Shown here piece after piece: positions 9,575 through 17,995 of a DNA stretch of 64,000 bases. The notes below the pieces were generated by a model. It saw only the letters and a list, made by a program, of their open reading frames with translations, ran no database searches and was not told the origin of the DNA. The stretch's first letter is position 1. Every line of letters begins with the position of its first letter. The position numbers and the translations under genes are program-made. Source of the DNA: Saccharofermentans sp. (lineage in GTDB: Bacteria > Bacillota > Clostridia > Saccharofermentanales > Saccharofermentanaceae); NCBI GenBank assembly GCA_024685385.1, contig JAIKVV010000081.1, positions 34,332 to 98,331 on the forward strand, read 5' to 3'.

Positions 9575-10813
9575 CTATACTATCTTGTTCCTTATAAATT
9601 CATCGATGTTTGTCTTTCCGTTCACTCTGAAAGTCGGGATCAACGATACCATGATTATCGGAATGGTAAATGCAAATATCTGCCAGATCGGGATCATCAA
9701 TTGTCCGTATTCATATATCGACAGAGCAATTGTCGGAAAGATCGAGACAATGAGCAAGATCAGCATCTCTAAGGCAACAGAAGCATTGATCTTCCATACG
9801 GGAACGCCGACGCACATAAAGATACAGTATTTTGCCCGGTTCCTTACGGAACGGTTATACATTATCATCGCCAGAGCAAGAGTACATATGATCCCGCCGG
9901 TAATGGCAAGCGTTCCTATCAGGATAACATTCTTCTCGGATACATCCTTTGTCTCCGAGATCTCCACACCGTCAGCAGGCTCAAGTTCCATGGTGTAAAA
10001 CCCGTTTTTGGTCGTTATGGAGTTGATATATTTTTGCAGATCCAGATCCGGATTTGAAGTATGTATGAATCCGTGATTGCGGAGACCTTGTTTGATCTCG
10101 CTTTCAAAATCGCGGGGAAATTCAGTTGCCATGATCATGTGGTCGTCAAGAGAATAAATACTTCCCAAATAAGCGTAATAGCTCTCTTCTTTCAGGAATC
10201 CCACTACCTCTGCCTTGTCATGATCCGATCCGTTATCATATTCGATTATATCCCCGATTTCATATATTCCTTTGTAGTCATTGCCGAGAATAACACTGAC
10301 GGGAGCATCCGGATCATTGTTATCGGAATCCGAAGCCGTAAAACCCCTTCCTTCCTTTACGGTCAGATTCAGCGCCCTGAAAGTCTTTTCAGAATAATTT
10401 ACCGCATTTATGCAATAACATTCGGAATCGGAATCATAGGAAGACAGATCTTTGATCTTATCGCTATCAACTATGTCTTCGGCATCTATGCTGCTATCGG
10501 AAAAATCATAGAAAAATACATCAGGATTCTTCTCGATCTCGTTATAAACTTCTATCCCGACAAAATACATCGGAGTGCCGTTCTTTATATCGTCCAGATA
10601 TGAATGCATGTTGCTGACATTCATGCGGACCATATAATTACTTGCGATACTGTCCTTGTCATAATAATCGCTGAAATGCTCTTTAAGGTAGTAGTAGTTC
10701 TGAACGAATACAAATACTGTTGCAGTACAAAGGATCATATTCAGAAGTATCAGCAAAGTCTCTTTCGGGTTATGAAAGATGGATCTTAAAGCACTGCTTA
10801 CAACAAATCTCAT
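9575..10813 (-). CDS. FtsX/MacB-like ABC permease (second subunit)
   Basis: A 412-residue membrane protein with MacB-like topology: one N-terminal membrane helix (about 17-40), a large external domain of about 240 residues, then three C-terminal helices (about 295-400) of the FtsX-like type. The external domain is rich in Asp and Tyr. Its start overlaps the stop of the other permease (ATGA), so the two should be made in equal amounts and probably form a heterodimer with the ATPase downstream. In single-gene lactococcin-972 loci the membrane partner is one larger protein; here two half-size permeases replace it. Confidence 0.82.
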   Translation of the reverse strand: MRFVVSSALRSIFHNPKETLLILLNMILCTATVFVFVQNYYYLKEHFSDYYDKDSIASNYMVRMNVSNMHSYLDDIKNGTPMYFVGIEVYNEIEKNPDVFFYDFSDSSIDAEDIVDSDKIKDLSSYDSDSECYCINAVNYSEKTFRALNLTVKEGRGFTASDSDNNDPDAPVSVILGNDYKGIYEIGDIIEYDNGSDHDKAEVVGFLKEESYYAYLGSIYSLDDHMIMATEFPRDFESEIKQGLRNHGFIHTSNPDLDLQKYINSITTKNGFYTMELEPADGVEISETKDVSEKNVILIGTLAITGGIICTLALAMIMYNRSVRNRAKYCIFMCVGVPVWKINASVALEMLILLIVSIFPTIALSIYEYGQLMIPIWQIFAFTIPIIMVSLIPTFRVNGKTNIDEFIRNKIV

Positions 10814-11952
10814 AGTTTTCTCACCACCTCTCCCGGCTTATTGATCAATATCATCAGTTCGGAAAAAAACAAACCTGTCAAGAAGACAAATACGGCAACT
10901 GATAATAATGCATAAGCAACCGAAAAGATGTGACTCAGAGGAAGCGAAAAAACACCCGCCTTTATGAGAACGATCAATACTATGACACCTGCCGCGATGC
11001 CTATAAGCGAATCACATATATATGATCTGCTTACTTTATAAAAGATCTTGTCCGAAGGGACACTGCATAATTTCATGACGGATATCTTCATCCGCTGTCT
11101 TTCAGTATACTGGATCATCGTATTGGCAAATACAAACAACATAAGTGCCGCAATAAGGATCTTAAGATATGTTTTCATATACATGCCGCCGGATACAACA
11201 TCGATAAAAGCCAGAGGGATGTCATGTCTCTTTAATCCGCATCCGAAAAGGCCGTTTGCTTTAGATTCGGCTTTTTCGTAGACCTCTTCATTTGAGAAAG
11301 AACTGTCATAATAATAGATACCGTTGAGCTGTTCTTCCGGCGGCAGACTGCCGAGATTTACGAAAACAAGACTGTCCAAAGCCGATTTGCCGGTCAATCC
11401 CGCAATCCCGATCACTTCATATTTATTTTCCAGATAATCAAAATACTTAATACCGTTTTCCTCATAAATCTGTTCTATATAATCATTTCCGATCACGGCA
11501 AGCGGCCGGTCAGATAAACATTCATCTTCAGTAAAAAAGCGCCCTTCAACAACAGGCGGAGTATAAATATCCCCGGTACAATACACGGCACGAAGGATTC
11601 CTCTGTGCAGTGCGGAAAAATAAGATCCTTCAGGGGAAGAAAGCAATCTTTCGACTGCAGTACTGCCGTCATCATATACTTCATTTTTCAAAACGAAATC
11701 AGGATCAGATGCATCCTTCCCATAAGAAACTATCTGATTATCGGTTTCATCCGACATCGCGGTGAAATATGCTTCTGCATGAGACGGATCATCAAATTCA
11801 AAGAACACCGCATCTCTCGTTATGAATCCCCTGGCGATCTGCTGATTCATATTATATTCGGCATCCGTACACGTAAATATAAAGCCCACGGCGATAAAAG
11901 CCATGAACAGGAAACCTATTGTTATATCCATTGCAGGATGCTTTCTTTTCAT
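10810..11952 (-). CDS. FtsX/MacB-like ABC permease (first subunit)
   Basis: A 380-residue FtsX/MacB-type permease with one N-terminal helix, an external domain (about 35-235) and three C-terminal helices. I place the start at the ATG at 11952, 8 bases after AAAAGGA, which puts MKRKHPAMDITIG just before the first helix; the longer frame open from 12024 would run through the large hairpin at 11991-12020 and add no recognisable sequence. It overlaps the second permease by 4 bases. Little sequence similarity to the second permease is evident by eye beyond topology. Confidence 0.8.
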   Translation of the reverse strand: MKRKHPAMDITIGFLFMAFIAVGFIFTCTDAEYNMNQQIARGFITRDAVFFEFDDPSHAEAYFTAMSDETDNQIVSYGKDASDPDFVLKNEVYDDGSTAVERLLSSPEGSYFSALHRGILRAVYCTGDIYTPPVVEGRFFTEDECLSDRPLAVIGNDYIEQIYEENGIKYFDYLENKYEVIGIAGLTGKSALDSLVFVNLGSLPPEEQLNGIYYYDSSFSNEEVYEKAESKANGLFGCGLKRHDIPLAFIDVVSGGMYMKTYLKILIAALMLFVFANTMIQYTERQRMKISVMKLCSVPSDKIFYKVSRSYICDSLIGIAAGVIVLIVLIKAGVFSLPLSHIFSVAYALLSVAVFVFLTGLFFSELMILINKPGEVVRKL

Positions 11953-11990
11953 TACTATTCCTTTTCTCATTACACAAAATCTATGAAGGA

Positions 11991-12020
11991 AAGGACTGCA
12001 GACATCTGTCTGCAGTCCTT
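11991..12020 (-). terminator. Perfect 14-bp inverted repeat after the small secreted protein gene
   Basis: Arms AAGGACTGCAGACA and TGTCTGCAGTCCTT separated by two bases, so the RNA can form a very stable hairpin 12 bases after the small-protein stop. In the minus direction it is followed by TCCTTCATAGATTTTG, a poor U-tract. It probably acts as a partial terminator or 3' stabiliser that lets the small protein be made in excess over the exporter. Confidence 0.65.
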
Positions 12021-12032
12021 CCATCGGATCAA

Positions 12033-12389
12033 TTAATACTCGTAAGAGAAGAATGCGCCTGCACCGTTAGTTCCATAGGATCTGTCAACCCAGCAAGATG
12101 TTAATTTCTTGGATGTGTTCTTCTCCTTAACTGTACCGCTTTTCCAGCCACGCAATTCACTCTTTTTGTCTTGGAGAGCTATCTCATAATAATAATTGTA
12201 GTCTCCGTTCTTCATGTTTACATAAGCTCTGTTTTCAAGCGTACTGCCGTAATAACCGGCTTCTACGCCTTTCGACTGTATGTAATAATGCTTTTTGTCT
12301 TTCTTTGCAGCTGCTACCGGAGCTACTACCGCACAGCCGACCATTACTGCAGTCACCAGGATGACCCCCACTTTTCTCTTTGATAACAT
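12033..12389 (-). CDS. Secreted small protein, lactococcin-972-like candidate
   Basis: A 118-residue protein with a clear signal peptide: positive MLSKRKVG, a hydrophobic core to residue 24 and a likely cut after VAAA (residue 28); Cys19 (MVGC) is a weak alternative lipobox. The mature part of about 90 residues is polar and aromatic, with many Tyr, one W-K-S-G stretch, SCWVDRSYG and the end AFFSYEY. The size, the signal peptide, the aromatic C-terminus and the adjacent ATPase and FtsX-like permeases resemble lactococcin-972 family bacteriocin loci, but homology of the mature domain is not proven. AGGAGG stands before the ATG. Alternatives are a secreted signal or envelope protein. Confidence 0.6.
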   Translation of the reverse strand: MLSKRKVGVILVTAVMVGCAVVAPVAAAKKDKKHYYIQSKGVEAGYYGSTLENRAYVNMKNGDYNYYYEIALQDKKSELRGWKSGTVKEKNTSKKLTSCWVDRSYGTNGAGAFFSYEY

Positions 12390-12450
12390 TTTTTCTTTCC
12401 TCCTGAAAAATATATTTATATAACCCCCATAAAGGTCATATACCTTTTTG

Positions 12451-12480
12451 GCCGTATCAGGACTATGTTGTCCTTACGGC
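12451..12480 (-). promoter_or_regulatory. Hairpin in the leader of the small-protein gene
   Basis: On the minus strand GCCGTA-AGGAC, a 6-base loop AACATA, GTCCT-GA-TACGGC: an 11-bp stem with a two-base bulge. No U-tract follows on either strand, so it is not a standard terminator. It may stabilise the leader or take part in an attenuation switch. Confidence 0.55.
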
Positions 12481-12644
12481 ATTGACATTTGGGAAAAGGT
12501 AAAAAGACCTATTCAACCATGGCCGAAAAAAGATCAACTTAAAAGGCTGAAAATAACAGATATCTTCTCTCTGTCTTCATGTAACCCCCCAAATCAAAAA
12601 TAAGATAAGATCATGTAAACACCCCCGTTACATGCTCCATAAAA

Positions 12645-12673
12645 ACTCTACACTTAGTTCATTTTCGTGTCAA
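12645..12673 (-). promoter_or_regulatory. Strong promoter of the small-protein/exporter locus
   Basis: Consensus -35 TTGACA (12673-12668), 17-base spacer, -10 TAGAGT (12650-12645). It points at the secreted small protein and lies just upstream of the CATGTAA repeats, which would fall between about +4 and +60 of the transcript. Confidence 0.75.
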
Positions 12674-12725
12674 TCGTATAATCTTGAAGGAATTAAAAAC
12701 TAAACACCGGATAAGAATAATCTGC

Positions 12726-14294
12726 TCAAACCATCATCACGACCGGCAGGGCCGCGCATATCCCGTGAAGGAGACCTGCGATCTCGAAGAGGTCCGAATT
12801 GCGCTTGACGGGTATTGTCGCAATATAAGGAACGAATACCTGAAGCAGGCTGAATATTCCCGCTCCGACTATCTGTGAAGAACCCGTTATCCTGCCCATT
12901 ATTATCGCCATGACTGCCGGAACTGCCAGAACAACGGGATAAAGGGGCGTGCCGAAATAAGATCCGCCGCCCAAGCCTCCAAACCTCGATTTGCGGTCAA
13001 TGAAGCCGAGCATTGCTATGGATGCAGCATCGACTACAAAGACGGTAACAAGAGCTACAACGCCCACGGCACTCATGGCTTTGTCGGTTATGCCGCTGAA
13101 TATGAAGAAAACCGATATGAATATACCGACTTCAACTGCAAGCAGGAGAAGCGCATTTATCAAGGATCCGTCTTTACGTGCATACTTGACCTTGTTGGAA
13201 AGGAAGAATGGCGTATTCATTACGGCCATTACTGCGATCATTATCGTGGGTGCAAAACAAAGAAGATATCCCGTGGCAGGTCTTGCGGAAGGGATAAGTG
13301 ACATGACGAATATGCCGACGGACATGAATGCCGCAAAACCGCAGCTGATGATGAAAACCAATCCGTCGCGTCTTGTAAGGATCCCTGCTCCCTTGTCCGA
13401 ATCCTGTACCGGAATGTGATAAAGGAAAAGGCACAATGATATGATCCCGGCAAACAGTGAAACTATCAAGGTTATATACCAGGCATTGATGCCGGCATAA
13501 GGAAGTTTGCCCGTATAGCATGCACCCAGATATCCTGCAAGTTCGGTCTGGAAAGAAGGGTATGCCATCTGAAGTCTCATGGGGGCAGAAGAAAAAGACA
13601 TCGAAAGATACCTCGTCCCGTCGGATGACAGGTGTATCTCTGATGCAAAGAGGTTGTCTCTCTTTATCCCTGCCCCGTAGATCGTATCCACGGCAGAAAG
13701 CTTTTCGAAGAGCATGCGGGAATCGGACATCGAATCCACTGTTGCCTTGCTGTCGTTCTTGCCGAAGATCGCAATATCGGCATCAGGGTTGTTCCTGCCA
13801 ATGTCTGCAGTTGCCGCATTCCCGGGATAGTAAGGCGAGATCAGGACATATCCTAAGACGGAACTTCTATCAGCGGAAGCATAGATGTCTTCCATCACAT
13901 AGAATGCATCCTGGTAGCATGCGCATATTACGGCTTTTCGGCCGGCATATTCTTCCGGGATCCTGTATGCATCGGAAGTCTTGTCTTTGGCAGCATCAGG
14001 CGATAAGACCGCCATGTCAAGACCTGCGTTCTTAAGAGCGACTCTCATGGAAGAATAAGGAAAATAGTTTTCGGGAGATAAGCCGTTGCCGTTATCGGCG
14101 CCGTAGAAGATCACGACCGGAGATTGTTTGTCGGGAGCGGTCCTTGCAACAAAGAAGAGAACGCAGAGGGAAATGACCGCAAGAACCGAGATCACAGCGC
14201 AAACCATGGGAAAGATCCCCAGATGGCCTGATCTTACGCTTCTCTCACCAGCTCCGGAATAAGTGCCTTTTCTGTTGTTGCCGCTCTTCTTCAT
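12726..14294 (-). CDS. Uncharacterised multi-pass membrane protein with N-terminal external domain
   Basis: I do not recognise this 522-residue protein. A basic N-terminus is followed by one helix (about 28-50), an external domain (about 55-265) in which VIFYGADNGNGLSP, KAVICACYQDAFYVMED and YVLISPYYPGNAATADIG look like an alpha/beta fold of the hydrolase kind without a clear GxSxG nucleophile, and then about seven helices to the end. It starts 3 bases after murC and so is probably co-expressed with it, which hints at an envelope role. No enzyme assignment is justified. Confidence 0.75.
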   Translation of the reverse strand: MKKSGNNRKGTYSGAGERSVRSGHLGIFPMVCAVISVLAVISLCVLFFVARTAPDKQSPVVIFYGADNGNGLSPENYFPYSSMRVALKNAGLDMAVLSPDAAKDKTSDAYRIPEEYAGRKAVICACYQDAFYVMEDIYASADRSSVLGYVLISPYYPGNAATADIGRNNPDADIAIFGKNDSKATVDSMSDSRMLFEKLSAVDTIYGAGIKRDNLFASEIHLSSDGTRYLSMSFSSAPMRLQMAYPSFQTELAGYLGACYTGKLPYAGINAWYITLIVSLFAGIISLCLFLYHIPVQDSDKGAGILTRRDGLVFIISCGFAAFMSVGIFVMSLIPSARPATGYLLCFAPTIMIAVMAVMNTPFFLSNKVKYARKDGSLINALLLLAVEVGIFISVFFIFSGITDKAMSAVGVVALVTVFVVDAASIAMLGFIDRKSRFGGLGGGSYFGTPLYPVVLAVPAVMAIIMGRITGSSQIVGAGIFSLLQVFVPYIATIPVKRNSDLFEIAGLLHGICAALPVVMMV

Positions 14295-14297
14295 GGA

Positions 14298-15740
14298 TCA
14301 GTCCCTGACCAGTTCGTCACCTAAGGTCCTTATGTCTTCGGGGCCCAATATGAGCAGGATATCGTCAGGCTCTATAAGCTCGTCGATCCTTGCGATAAGG
14401 TCTTTACGGTCTTCGTAGAACTCCGCATCGCCGCCGCGGGCATTGATCTCATCCGAGATGTCCTTGCTCGATATGTCGTGATTATTGATCTCACGGTCAG
14501 AGAATATCTCCGCAAAGAGAACTTTCCTGCAAGGCAGGAGCGATGTTACATAATCTTCGAAAAGAAGTTTGGTGCGGTTGAATGTCAGAGGCTGGAAGAC
14601 AACAAGGATATTGTTGTGGGGCATATTGGATGCCGCTTCCATGGTGGCTCTTGCTGCAGCCGGGTGATGCGCATAGTCAACGACTACTGTTGCACCGCGG
14701 TATTTGCCCTTGACCGTGTATCTGCCGTCGGCACCGCTGAACCTGTTAAGTCCCGCTACGATAGCCTCGGGCGATGCCCCGTTAAGATATGCAGCCGCAG
14801 CCGCATTAAGGGCATTGGATATGTTATGTCTGCCGGGAACCCTTAAGGAAACCGTTCCCAGAGTTTCGCCCTTATAGAGAAGATCGAAAACGGGAAGCCC
14901 GCCTTCGAAAGATATGTTGGCCGCGGCAAAATCAGGCGCCTTGCCTGTCTCGGGACAGATGCTGCCTGCAAGACCGCAGGTCACAACTGTCGGGAAAGTC
15001 CTTCCCGAAGATTCATAATTCCTGCGCGCAAGATCTACCGCTCTGGCGCTGTTGGCATCCCCTCCGGATACGACGACAAATCCATTGTCGTCAACCTTGT
15101 CAAGGAACTTGGCAAAAACATCGATTACGTCTTCTATCGTGGGATAGCAGTCCACATGATCGTGATCTATGTTTGTTATGACCGCCGTCGTGGATCTGAA
15201 ATGCAGGAAGGAACGGTTGAATTCACAAGCTTCTGACACAAGAAGGTTAAAGCCTCCGCCCTGTCTTACGGTACCGCCGATCTCATCGAACTCGGCTCCG
15301 ATATGCACGGCAGGATCAGCTCCGTCTTCCATCATTATCAGGGTCGTCATGGAAGTCGTGGTCGTCTTGCCGTGGGTTCCGGAGATATTGATGACTCTTT
15401 CATAACTGTCGGTTATGAGGCCCAGGAACTCGGCTCTGTCAAAGACCCTTATACCGCGGGCATTGCATTCTGCGACCTCGGGATTGTGAGGCAGGATGGC
15501 TGCCGTCTTTACGGCATAATCGGGAGCGAATTCATCTATGTTGGCGGCTATCTGAGTGTTGTAGATCCTGATCCCCGAACGGGCAAGGTCTTCAGTCCTT
15601 TCGGAAGGAGCCATGTCGGAACCTGCGACATCAAAGCCGTAGCCTGCGGCAAGCCTTGCCAGACCGCACATGGATATGCCTCCTATGCCGATGAAATATA
15701 TCCTGGCGCCCTCTTTGAGCGATTTGATACCGCGATCCAT
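14298..15740 (-). CDS. murC: UDP-N-acetylmuramate-L-alanine ligase
   Basis: MurC adds L-Ala to UDP-MurNAc with ATP, the first step of the peptidoglycan stem peptide, in the cytoplasm. The 480 residues show the N-terminal Rossmann motif GIGGISMCGLARLA with AGSD, the ATP-binding GTHGKTTTTSM near 120, the central DHDHVDCY and the C-terminal VVDYAHHP box. Length and order of domains are normal. GGAGG lies before the ATG at 15740, and the gene is served by the palindromic divergent promoter at 15783-15811. The uncharacterised membrane protein gene follows directly. Confidence 0.97.
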   Translation of the reverse strand: MDRGIKSLKEGARIYFIGIGGISMCGLARLAAGYGFDVAGSDMAPSERTEDLARSGIRIYNTQIAANIDEFAPDYAVKTAAILPHNPEVAECNARGIRVFDRAEFLGLITDSYERVINISGTHGKTTTTSMTTLIMMEDGADPAVHIGAEFDEIGGTVRQGGGFNLLVSEACEFNRSFLHFRSTTAVITNIDHDHVDCYPTIEDVIDVFAKFLDKVDDNGFVVVSGGDANSARAVDLARRNYESSGRTFPTVVTCGLAGSICPETGKAPDFAAANISFEGGLPVFDLLYKGETLGTVSLRVPGRHNISNALNAAAAAYLNGASPEAIVAGLNRFSGADGRYTVKGKYRGATVVVDYAHHPAAARATMEAASNMPHNNILVVFQPLTFNRTKLLFEDYVTSLLPCRKVLFAEIFSDREINNHDISSKDISDEINARGGDAEFYEDRKDLIARIDELIEPDDILLILGPEDIRTLGDELVRD

Positions 15741-15758
15741 ATCAGATGTCCTCCGCTG

Positions 15759-15787
15759 TTACCATTAAAACTTTCTTGTGATATTAT
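15759..15787 (+). promoter_or_regulatory. Promoter of the lipase gene (shared, palindromic -10)
   Basis: -35 TTACCA (15759-15764), 17-base spacer, -10 TATTAT (15782-15787) with TGA before it. The -10 region TGATATTATATCA (15779-15791) is symmetric and also serves murC on the other strand. Confidence 0.6.
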
Positions 15788-15811
15788 ATCAGTGTTTCCG
15801 AAAATCGCTAA
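15783..15811 (-). promoter_or_regulatory. Promoter of murC (shared, palindromic -10)
   Basis: On the minus strand a perfect -10 TATAAT (15788-15783) preceded by TGA, 17-base spacer and a weak -35 TTAGCG (15811-15806). The extended -10 probably compensates for the poor -35. Confidence 0.6.
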
Positions 15812-15827
15812 AGGAGATGAGGGATTT

Positions 15828-17135
15828 TTGAATTATTTGGGATACATCCTCCTTATACTGACTACATGCGGACTGCCCGCGGTATATCTGTTCGACCTGG
15901 GTCAGATATGGTATTACATCCTGGGCGGCTTATTCATCCTGCTCAACATCTTCCCTTCTCTTACGCGCAAGTCCACGGCCAGATTGACCGGCCTTAACGA
16001 CGGAAACACTCTCCTTATAGCCTTTCAATTGGCATTGATCCCCGACATATTGCTCCTCATCTTTGCAATAGTCCTCTATCACGACGATCCTGCCAGAGTC
16101 TGGATCTTCGTTGCTATCGCATATACGGCCGAACTCATAACCTTCTGGAACGGCATAATCCGCGTATATATCCTGTCCAAGCAGTTAGGCATCAAGAGAA
16201 AACTTCTGGGACTTCTCTGCGGCATGGTGCCCATAGCCAATCTCTTCGTGCTCCACTACATCCTGATAGTTACCGGAAGAGAAGCCGACGAGGAAGATTA
16301 CAAGAACAGGCTTAACGAAACCCGCGCCGAGAAAGAGATCTGCAAGACAAAATATCCGGTTCTCATGGTCCACGGCGTATTCTTCAGGGATTTCCGCTTC
16401 TTCAACTACTGGGGCAGGATCCCGGGCGAACTCATCCGCAACGGCTGCACCGTCTACTACGGCGACCAGATGTCTGCCCAGTCCGTCGAAGTCTGCGGAC
16501 AGGAAATAGCAAACAAGATCAAAGAGATCGTTGACAAGACCGGCTGCGGCAAGGTCAACATCATCGCCCACTCCAAGGGAGGTCTGGACTCGCGTTACGC
16601 GATCTCAGTCCTCGGGGCTGCTCCTTATGTTGCATCCCTTACTACCGTCAACACTCCCCACAGGGGCTGCAAATTCGCAGACTACCTGCTCAATCAGGCG
16701 CCCGAATCCATGAAGATCAAGGTTGCAAACAAGTATAACGCCGCATTGAAAATCGCAGGAGACAAGGACCCTGACTTCATCAAGGCCGTAACGGACCTGA
16801 CCGCGACAAGATGCGAAGAATTAAACAAGATAATGCCTGACTCTCCCGAAGTCTACTATCAGAGTGTCGGATCCTGCGCTTACCATGCCGTAGGCGGAAG
16901 GTTCCCTCTCAATTTTTCATATCATCTGGTAAAGCGTTTCGACGGCAAGAACGACGGTCTCGTATCAGCGGATGCTATGCCCTGGGGCGAGAGTTTCACC
17001 TTTTATGAGCCCACCGGCGCAAGAGGAATCACCCACGGCGACATGATCGACCTTAACCGCGAAAACGTCGCAGGCTTCGATGTCCGCGAGAAATATGTCG
17101 AGATAGTATCCGGCCTTAAGGATAAAGGATTCTGA
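15828..17135 (+). CDS. Membrane-anchored alpha/beta-hydrolase, triacylglycerol-lipase type
   Basis: A 435-residue protein with about five N-terminal membrane helices (to about residue 155) and a C-terminal lipase domain. The lipase part has the oxyanion segment MVHGVFFRDFRFFNYWGRIP, the nucleophile elbow IIAHSKGGLDSRY (Ser of HSKGG), an acid candidate in KNDGLVSADAMPWGE and a His in GITHGDMID, the order of Pseudomonas-type lipases. I choose the TTG at 15828, after AAGGAG and GAGGG and at the start of the hydrophobic region; the frame stays open far upstream, but only as antisense of murC. No signal peptide cleavage is evident, so the catalytic domain is tethered; which side it faces is uncertain. 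Confidence 0.82.
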   Translation: MNYLGYILLILTTCGLPAVYLFDLGQIWYYILGGLFILLNIFPSLTRKSTARLTGLNDGNTLLIAFQLALIPDILLLIFAIVLYHDDPARVWIFVAIAYTAELITFWNGIIRVYILSKQLGIKRKLLGLLCGMVPIANLFVLHYILIVTGREADEEDYKNRLNETRAEKEICKTKYPVLMVHGVFFRDFRFFNYWGRIPGELIRNGCTVYYGDQMSAQSVEVCGQEIANKIKEIVDKTGCGKVNIIAHSKGGLDSRYAISVLGAAPYVASLTTVNTPHRGCKFADYLLNQAPESMKIKVANKYNAALKIAGDKDPDFIKAVTDLTATRCEELNKIMPDSPEVYYQSVGSCAYHAVGGRFPLNFSYHLVKRFDGKNDGLVSADAMPWGESFTFYEPTGARGITHGDMIDLNRENVAGFDVREKYVEIVSGLKDKGF

Positions 17136-17204
17136 TAAGGATCCTTTTACAGATCCGGGATCCGGATAAACCGGACCTCGTCTTCCGCTCTTTTTCTCCC
17201 GGGA

Positions 17205-17990
17205 TTACTTATTTATCTGATCATTTATCGATCTTACGACATCAGAAGACTTTACGGTCATCTCTGCCCATGCCGGAACAAGACCGCTACTGACCGCATT
17301 CCTTACTGACCTGATGTTGGACCAGGCCGTGCAGTAGAAAGGAACTTTTCCGCGTTCCAGGATCTCAACGGCAAGATCAGATGTTATGGCAGATGCTATT
17401 CCCTTTCTTCTATATTCGGGAAGCACATCTACTCCTATCTGCCACATCTTCTCAGCATCGGCTGAACAGCCTGCCAAACCTATCAGTTTGTCACCGTCAT
17501 AGGCTCCGGCAGCAATCATATCAAATTGTTTTCTGTCCGCGCATAATGCATTTGACCACTCGGGCAGATATAAACCGCCAAGCTCATCCTTTTCCAATAT
17601 CCGGATATCGTACCCGCAAGACAGTTTCTCCAGTCTGTTAAGGTCCGGAAGATAATATTCAGCCATAAAGCAGACCGTCTGACCCAAAGGCGCCAGATGC
17701 TCATTCAGCCAGTGCATGTTGGGCGTCTCGAAACAATGGTAGAACTTATATTTCGAGACATATTCTTTCACAACATCTTGGGTTTCATCCGTCACGCCTG
17801 CAACAACATTATTGCCGTAAGATATGAAATTGCATCCTATGGGCTGTTCATAGTAATTCTTGGCATTTTGAGCAGGCTTATATGGAACGGTAATGTTCTT
17901 ATCCGACATAAAATCTTCAGCCTTGCAGCCGATATCGGCCGCTGACTGTTCCATCGCTATCTGCAAGATGTCTTTATTTGTCATCTTCAT
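17205..17990 (-). CDS. GNAT-family N-acetyltransferase
   Basis: A 261-residue protein whose C-terminal half has the GNAT core: IGVDVLPEYRRKGIASAITSDLA carries the acetyl-CoA pyrophosphate loop (R-R-K-G-I-A), followed by the usual ARSNIRSVRNA-like helix written here as WSNIRSVRNAVSSG. The N-terminal half (1-130) is a second, less conserved region, as in two-lobed GNATs. Acceptor unknown. It lies 5 bases after the kinase-like gene, third in the CDF-kinase-GNAT operon. Confidence 0.85.
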   Translation of the reverse strand: MKMTNKDILQIAMEQSAADIGCKAEDFMSDKNITVPYKPAQNAKNYYEQPIGCNFISYGNNVVAGVTDETQDVVKEYVSKYKFYHCFETPNMHWLNEHLAPLGQTVCFMAEYYLPDLNRLEKLSCGYDIRILEKDELGGLYLPEWSNALCADRKQFDMIAAGAYDGDKLIGLAGCSADAEKMWQIGVDVLPEYRRKGIASAITSDLAVEILERGKVPFYCTAWSNIRSVRNAVSSGLVPAWAEMTVKSSDVVRSINDQINK

Positions 17991-17995
17991 TCACT

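Larger units (their letters stand above)
12390..12725 (-). promoter_or_regulatory. Long leader and control region of the small-protein/exporter locus
   Basis: This 336-base stretch has no gene. Read on the minus strand it holds a promoter (12645-12673), three CATGTAA half-sites next to C/G tracts (12578-12590, 12612-12620 and an inverted copy at 12627-12634), and a strong hairpin at 12451-12480. The 5' UTR is about 250 bases long, unusual for this genome, and suggests regulation at both transcription and RNA level. Confidence 0.6.

Noticed and set aside
15303..15827. Longer N-terminus for the lipase gene
   Set aside because: The extra 175 codons are antisense of the murC start region; promoter and ribosome binding site lie just before the TTG at 15828.
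17136..17204. GATCCGG-type hairpins between lipase and GNAT as a bidirectional terminator
   Set aside because: Stem has a bulge and the nearest T-run is over 10 bases away, so it does not meet the usual terminator form.
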